Part shown: piece by piece, positions 5,618 through 8,497 of the stretch
Layout: each line of letters starts with the position of its first letter
Numbering within the stretch: position 1 is the stretch's first letter
Origin: Pseudomonadota bacterium
GTDB taxonomy: Bacteria > Pseudomonadota > Gammaproteobacteria > Burkholderiales > Burkholderiaceae_D
Direction of reading: 5' to 3'
NCBI GenBank assembly: GCA_018241865.1
Contig: JAFECY010000178.1
Span: 1-8,497, forward strand
Length of the DNA stretch: 8,497 nucleotides
Position numbers and translations under genes: made by a program
The notes under the pieces: generated by a model
Told to the model about the DNA's origin: nothing
Database searches by the model: none
What the model saw: the letters and a program-made list of their open reading frames with translations, nothing else

Positions 5618-6685
5618 CTAGCAGTTGGCGAATATCGCCGTCAGAGCAGCGAGCAGCGCCGCGCACTCTGCTTCCGTGCCGATGCTGATGCGTAGATATT
5701 GGCCGATCCGCGGCAGATTGAAATGGCGCACGATGATTGCACGCTCGCGCAGGCCAGCCGCCAGTTGGCGGGCGTCATGTTGCGGGTGACGAGCAAAGAT
5801 GAAATTGGCTTGCGAAGGCAAGACAGCAAAACCGCGCTGCGCCAACTCGCCGGTGAGCGTGTCGCGGCTGGCGATGATCGCCTGCCTAGTCTGCTGAAAA
5901 TAGGCGTCGTCCTCGAACGCGGCGATGGCACCGACCATGGCGAGACGGTCGAGCGGATAGGAATTGAAGCTGTTCTTGACCCGTTCCAATCCTTCGATCA
6001 ATTCTGGATGACCAATAGCGAAACCGACGCGCAAGCCGGCTAACGAGCGCGACTTCGACAGCGTTTGCACCACCAGCAGGTTGGGATAGCGCTGCGTCAG
6101 TGCGATGGCCGACGTGCCGCCGAAGTCGATATACGCTTCGTCCACCACCACCGGCACATCAGGCTGCTCGCGCAAGAGTTGTTCGATGGCCGCCAGCGGC
6201 ATGCCGATGCCGGTCGGCGCGTTCGGGTTCGGAAAAATGATGCCGCCGCAGGGACGGCGATAAGTCTCGGGGACGATAGCCATTGCCTCCGACAGCGGAA
6301 CGGTTTGATAGTCGATGCCAAACAGCTTGCAATACACCGGGTAGAAACTGTAGGTGATGTCCGGGAACAGCAGCGGCGCATCCGCATGTTTTAGCAAGGC
6401 AAGAAACACCAAGCCCAGCACTTCATCCGAGCCGTTGCCGACGAATACCTGATTGCGCTGCACGCCGTGATAGGCCGCCAGTTTGTCCTTCAGCGCATCG
6501 GCATTGGGATCGGGATAAAGCCGCAGGCTGTCGGCCGTAGCGGCGCGGATCGCGGCCAGTACGGCAGGCGATGGGCCGTAGGGATTTTCATTGGTGTTCA
6601 GCTTAACTAAGTTGCTCAGCTTCGGTTGTTCGCCCGGTACGTAAGGGGTCAGTTCTTTTACTAGGGGATTCCAAAATCGGCTCAT
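5618..6685 (-). CDS. hisC: Histidinol-phosphate aminotransferase HisC
   Basis: This PLP enzyme of histidine biosynthesis interconverts histidinol phosphate plus 2-oxoglutarate and imidazole acetol phosphate plus glutamate. Some family members also transaminate aromatic amino acids. The 355 residues match the family length. The N-terminus [15 protein letters not shown] (26-40) is a HisC hallmark. GNGSDE (84-89) binds the PLP phosphate, NPNAPTG (153-159) carries the cofactor-ring Asn, and DEAYIDF (182-188) carries the pyridine-nitrogen Asp183. Lys211 in [15 protein letters not shown] forms the Schiff base, and Arg331-x-Ser near the end (YLRISIG) should bind the substrate carboxylate. No other his gene is in the window, so this copy stands apart from a his operon and heads the run with the thioredoxin, dioxygenase and zinc-ribbon genes. 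No good Shine-Dalgarno precedes the ATG. Confidence 0.95.
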   Translation of the reverse strand: MSRFWNPLVKELTPYVPGEQPKLSNLVKLNTNENPYGPSPAVLAAIRAATADSLRLYPDPNADALKDKLAAYHGVQRNQVFVGNGSDEVLGLVFLALLKHADAPLLFPDITYSFYPVYCKLFGIDYQTVPLSEAMAIVPETYRRPCGGIIFPNPNAPTGIGMPLAAIEQLLREQPDVPVVVDEAYIDFGGTSAIALTQRYPNLLVVQTLSKSRSLAGLRVGFAIGHPELIEGLERVKNSFNSYPLDRLAMVGAIAAFEDDAYFQQTRQAIIASRDTLTGELAQRGFAVLPSQANFIFARHPQHDARQLAAGLRERAIIVRHFNLPRIGQYLRISIGTEAECAALLAALTAIFANC

Positions 6686-6717
6686 GTGACAGTTGTGCGG
6701 TAGGTGAATTCAGGAGA

Positions 6718-6747
6718 AGTTTACTGCCGGATTGACGCTCGGTACAA
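6718..6747 (-). promoter_or_regulatory. Weak candidate promoter for hisC
   Basis: On the minus strand, TTGTAC (6747-6742), an 18-base spacer and TAAACT (6723-6718) form the best sigma-70-like pair I could find upstream of hisC. Matches to consensus are only 3 of 6 and 4 of 6, so this is a weak guess. It would give a leader of about 25-30 bases. Confidence 0.2.
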
Positions 6748-6768
6748 ATGCAAAACACCGAACATGAT

Positions 6769-6886
6769 AGCGCGGTACGTAGTGCGTCATTTATCGCATC
6801 ATTTAGCGCGCCATTCTGGTCAGGCGCTGCGCGCCTAAGTCTTTCATTTCTTTAAGGAAAATGCGCGGAGAAGCGCGGTACCGTAG
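6769..6886 (+). repeat. Direct repeat pair agcgcggtac(c)gtag
   Basis: AGCGCGGTACGTAG at 6769-6782 recurs as AGCGCGGTACCGTAG at 6872-6886, identical except for one inserted C. The copies start 103 bases apart and flank the small GC-rich hairpin at 6822-6836. They could be paired binding sites or the ends of a small degenerate repeat unit. No target duplication or transposase is present. Confidence 0.4.
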
Positions 6887-6942
6887 AAATACTGCAACGC
6901 GATAAAAATTGTTTGAATTGCATTATTATCGCGCCTGACTGA

Positions 6943-6959
6943 ATACCAGATATAGGTAT
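6943..6959. promoter_or_regulatory. ATACC-N7-GGTAT dyad upstream of the PHB depolymerase gene
   Basis: ATACC (6943-6947) and GGTAT (6955-6959) are inverted around AGATATA, in the AT-rich part of the leader about 100 bases before the depolymerase ATG. The position and spacing suit a dimeric regulator, but the arms are only 5 bases, so chance occurrence is quite possible. Confidence 0.2.
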
Positions 6960-7047
6960 CAAGAATAACTCTAAAAATCAGTTTCTCGCAGTATCTGCAG
7001 CATCCGCAACACCTCCACTCTAATAATAATATCCATCAACCTCTTTT

Positions 7048-7053
7048 GAGGAG
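7048..7053 (+). promoter_or_regulatory. Ribosome binding site of the PHB depolymerase gene
   Basis: GAGGAG lies 8 bases before the ATG at 7062, a strong Shine-Dalgarno that fixes the start. Its GAGG (7048-7051) can pair with CCTC (7040-7043) across a TTTT loop, a short 4-bp stem that would partly cover the site. Confidence 0.85.
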
Positions 7054-7061
7054 AACAGCAA

Positions 7062-8384
7062 ATGAACTTTCGCAATTTGAAGCGTTTTACCGCAGCACTC
7101 TTGCTGGGCGGCTTGTCCGCATCGGCATTCGCCCTCACCCCTGGCAGCGGCACTTGGGTCAAGGAAACCACCTTGTTCGGTCTGCAAAATGCCTACACTT
7201 ACGTGCCGAAAAACACTGCGCCGGCCACCATCGGTGCCGGTCGCGCACTGATGATTAGCCTGCATGGTTGCGCCATGACCGCCACCAACGTCATCAACAA
7301 AGGTTTTAACTGGGAAGACACCGCCGAGCAATACGGCATGGTCGTGGTCGCCCCGACCGTTCCGTCCGGCACGACTGCCACCCGCACCTATTCGGGTTGC
7401 TGGGATTGGTTCGGCGCTAACCATAGCCGCTCCACCCGTGATGAAGCCATCCTGCTCAAACTGATCGACGCCGTGAAGGCACGCCCGGAACTGGACATCG
7501 ATCCGAAGCAGATCTACATCACCGGCCTATCCTCTGGCGGTGGCTTGGTGATCGATCTCGGTTGCGTCGCACCGGATTATTTCGCCGGTATGGGCATCAA
7601 TGCCGGCCCCGGCCTGAATACTCCGGGCACCGCTGGCGTCGGCTCCAAAGCGACCCGCACGGCGCAACAAATCGCTAACGATTGCAAGGCCTACGCCGGC
7701 AATTACAGCACCGCACTGCAGACCCAGATTACTGCGGTGGTCAATGGCTCCGCCGATGGTACGGTCGATCCGACCCATGACCAAACCAACCGCGACGGCA
7801 TGAAAATCGCCTACGGCGCGACCACCAGTGCCGGTACCTTCACCGACGTCAAAAGCACAGGCACCCTGTGGCAAGACAGCGCCAGCAAAATTCGCGTGTC
7901 CTACATCGAAGCAACCGGCATGGGTCACGCGTGGCCGGCCGGTGCAGGCGGCAGCGGCGGCGGTACTTATGTCGATTACACTCACGTCAACTACCCGGCT
8001 TACGTGACCAAGTTCTTCTTCGACAACAACCTGCGCGTCGATCGTTCGGGCACGCCGACGACCACGTCGTCCACCTCGACCACCTCCACGTCCACGACCA
8101 GCACCTCGACTTCGTCCACCAAGGCATCAACCTCCTCTACGTCCTCGACTTCGACCAGCTCGTCCACCACCAGCACCAGCACAACGACGACCACGACCGC
8201 TGCAGATGCGGGCTGCTACACCGCCAGCAACTACGCGCACATCTTGGCCGGTCGCGCATACAGCTACTGGGGTCTCGCCCTAGCGCTCGGCTCGAATCAG
8301 TACTTGGGCCTAGCCTCCACCCTGACCACCACAACGTTGAAGAAAACCGGCGCCTACACCTACGCGATTGGCACCTGCAACTAA
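7062..8384 (+). CDS. phaZ: Secreted polyhydroxybutyrate depolymerase (type 1 catalytic domain, Thr/Ser linker, C-terminal binding domain)
   Basis: This secreted serine hydrolase (440 residues) probably degrades extracellular PHB to oligomers and monomers. Residues 1-24 are a Sec signal peptide: a basic start, a hydrophobic core, and AFA before the predicted cut. The catalytic domain (about 25-328) has the oxyanion region LHGC (67-70), the lipase box GLSSG (155-159) with nucleophile Ser157, likely Asp232 in NGSADGTVD, and His289 in GHAWPAG. This order, with the box in mid-domain, is that of the esterase_phb/type 1 depolymerases. Cys70/Cys113 and Cys168/Cys208 may form disulfides. Residues 331-379 are almost all Thr and Ser, a known linker type. 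The last 56 residues begin CYTASNYAH..AGRA and end IGTC. They resemble the type I PHB-binding domain, where SNYAH-type residues are reported to contact the polymer; Cys385-Cys439 probably closes it. A shorter-polyester esterase is the main alternative. Confidence 0.9.
   Translation: MNFRNLKRFTAALLLGGLSASAFALTPGSGTWVKETTLFGLQNAYTYVPKNTAPATIGAGRALMISLHGCAMTATNVINKGFNWEDTAEQYGMVVVAPTVPSGTTATRTYSGCWDWFGANHSRSTRDEAILLKLIDAVKARPELDIDPKQIYITGLSSGGGLVIDLGCVAPDYFAGMGINAGPGLNTPGTAGVGSKATRTAQQIANDCKAYAGNYSTALQTQITAVVNGSADGTVDPTHDQTNRDGMKIAYGATTSAGTFTDVKSTGTLWQDSASKIRVSYIEATGMGHAWPAGAGGSGGGTYVDYTHVNYPAYVTKFFFDNNLRVDRSGTPTTTSSTSTTSTSTTSTSTSSTKASTSSTSSTSTSSSTTSTSTTTTTTAADAGCYTASNYAHILAGRAYSYWGLALALGSNQYLGLASTLTTTTLKKTGAYTYAIGTCN
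8052..8198 (+). repeat. Low-complexity Thr/Ser-coding repeat (linker of the depolymerase)
   Basis: About 147 bases built almost entirely from ACC, ACG, TCG, TCC and AGC codons encode the flexible Thr/Ser linker. Short units such as ACCTCGACC and TCCACGTCC recur imperfectly. The tract is the kind that changes length by slippage or unequal recombination. On the minus strand it reads as an open Val/Glu/Asp-rich frame, which is a composition artefact. Confidence 0.8.
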
Positions 8385-8397
8385 GCAGTTCGCAGCA

Positions 8398-8422
8398 AGG
8401 CAGCCGGCCATGCCGGCTGCCT
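8398..8422. other. GC-rich hairpin just after the depolymerase stop
   Basis: GGCAGCCGGC (8399-8408), loop CAT, GCCGGCTGCC (8412-8421) is a perfect 10-bp stem, with one more A-T pair outside. It begins 14 bases after the stop codon. An A-rich run follows rather than T, and there is no T-run on the minus-strand side, so it is not an intrinsic terminator itself. It may protect the mRNA 3' end or pause polymerase ahead of the terminator at 8448. Confidence 0.7.
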
Positions 8423-8447
8423 GAAAGAAAAAATCGCCTACGGGCGC

Positions 8448-8482
8448 ATGCCGTTCAGTTATATCTGAACGGCATTTTTTTT
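8448..8482 (+). terminator. Rho-independent terminator of the depolymerase gene
   Basis: An 11-bp perfect stem, ATGCCGTTCAG (8448-8458) with CTGAACGGCAT (8465-8475), has a 6-base TTATAT loop and ends in a run of eight T (8475-8482). It lies 63 bases after the depolymerase stop on the same strand, which fits termination of that transcript. Confidence 0.9.
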
Positions 8483-8497
8483 GTTGAAACGTACGCC

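Larger units (their letters stand above)
6686..7061. other. Divergent intergenic region between hisC and the PHB depolymerase gene
   Basis: These 376 bases separate genes transcribed away from each other, so promoters for both should lie here. I see no RNA gene and no convincing sigma-70 or sigma-54 promoter. The part from about 6900 to 7060 is AT-rich and must hold the depolymerase leader. Visible structure includes a near-repeat of 14-15 bases (6769-6782 and 6872-6886), a 6-bp hairpin AGGCGC-TGC-GCGCCT (6822-6836), a 9-base inverted pair GTCAGGCGC (6819-6827) and GCGCCTGAC (6931-6939), and an ATACC/GGTAT dyad (6943-6959). These could be regulator sites or a degenerate intergenic repeat. Confidence 0.6.

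Noticed and set aside
6822..6836. Hairpin AGGCGC-TGC-GCGCCT as an intrinsic terminator
   Set aside because: No T-run follows directly on either strand, and the flanking genes point away from it, so there is no transcript for it to end.
6764..6838. Small plus-strand frame of 24 codons in the hisC-depolymerase gap
   Set aside because: It has no Shine-Dalgarno, no hydrophobic or other recognisable feature, and spans the repeat and hairpin sequences.
6909..6946. Sigma-70 promoter for the depolymerase from TTGTTT, TTGAAT or TTGCAT hexamers
   Set aside because: None has an acceptable -10 hexamer at 16-18 bases; the best, TTGCAT with GAATAC, matches only 2 of 6 at -10.
7527..7985. 152-codon minus-strand frame inside the depolymerase gene
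   Set aside because: It is antisense to the catalytic domain, with Ala/Gly-rich composition and no motif; it is a shadow of the real gene.
8000..8194. Minus-strand frame with Val/Glu/Asp-rich repeats
   Set aside because: It is only the reverse reading of the Thr/Ser-coding linker and has no independent support.

Overview
The window looks like chromosomal DNA of a betaproteobacterium in the Burkholderiales, possibly Oxalobacteraceae. This is inferred from moderately high GC, the style of the HisC and Liv proteins, and a secreted polyhydroxybutyrate (PHB) depolymerase with a Thr/Ser linker. No mobile element, tRNA, rRNA or CRISPR array is visible.

Positions 1-3652 (minus strand) hold the membrane and ATPase parts of a branched-chain amino acid type (HAAT/Liv) ABC importer, in the order livH, livM, livG, livF. 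All three junctions are 4-base ATGA overlaps, so the genes are probably translationally coupled. livF runs off the left edge and lacks only a few C-terminal residues. No periplasmic binding protein gene is in the window, so the substrate is unknown. Two features deserve attention: LivF has Arg where the Walker A Lys should be, while LivG is intact, and LivM carries a roughly 95-residue C-terminal extension.

Positions 3740-6685 (minus strand) hold a tight run of four genes. hisC encodes histidinol-phosphate aminotransferase. It is followed by a small thioredoxin-fold protein (CAYC active site), a 2-oxoglutarate/Fe(II) dioxygenase of the family that includes bacterial L-isoleucine hydroxylase, and a protein with three zinc-knuckle pairs of TFIIB-like type. 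Gaps of 19-37 bases and no visible terminator suggest one transcript, which could read on into the liv genes across an 87-base gap. That gap contains a nested inverted repeat. A perfect 15-base palindrome lies between the thioredoxin and dioxygenase genes.

Positions 6686-7061 are a 376-base divergent intergenic region. It has several short repeats and dyads but no convincing sigma-70 promoter.

Positions 7062-8384 (plus strand) encode a secreted short-chain-length PHB depolymerase. Its parts are a signal peptide, an alpha/beta-hydrolase domain with lipase box, a low-complexity Thr/Ser linker and a small C-terminal domain resembling known PHB-binding domains. It is followed by a GC-rich hairpin and then a strong rho-independent terminator.

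I found no clearly new multi-gene system. The most interesting candidate is the hisC-thioredoxin-dioxygenase-zinc-ribbon cluster beside an amino-acid-type importer. It could plausibly modify an amino acid, but the substrate cannot be read from the sequence.
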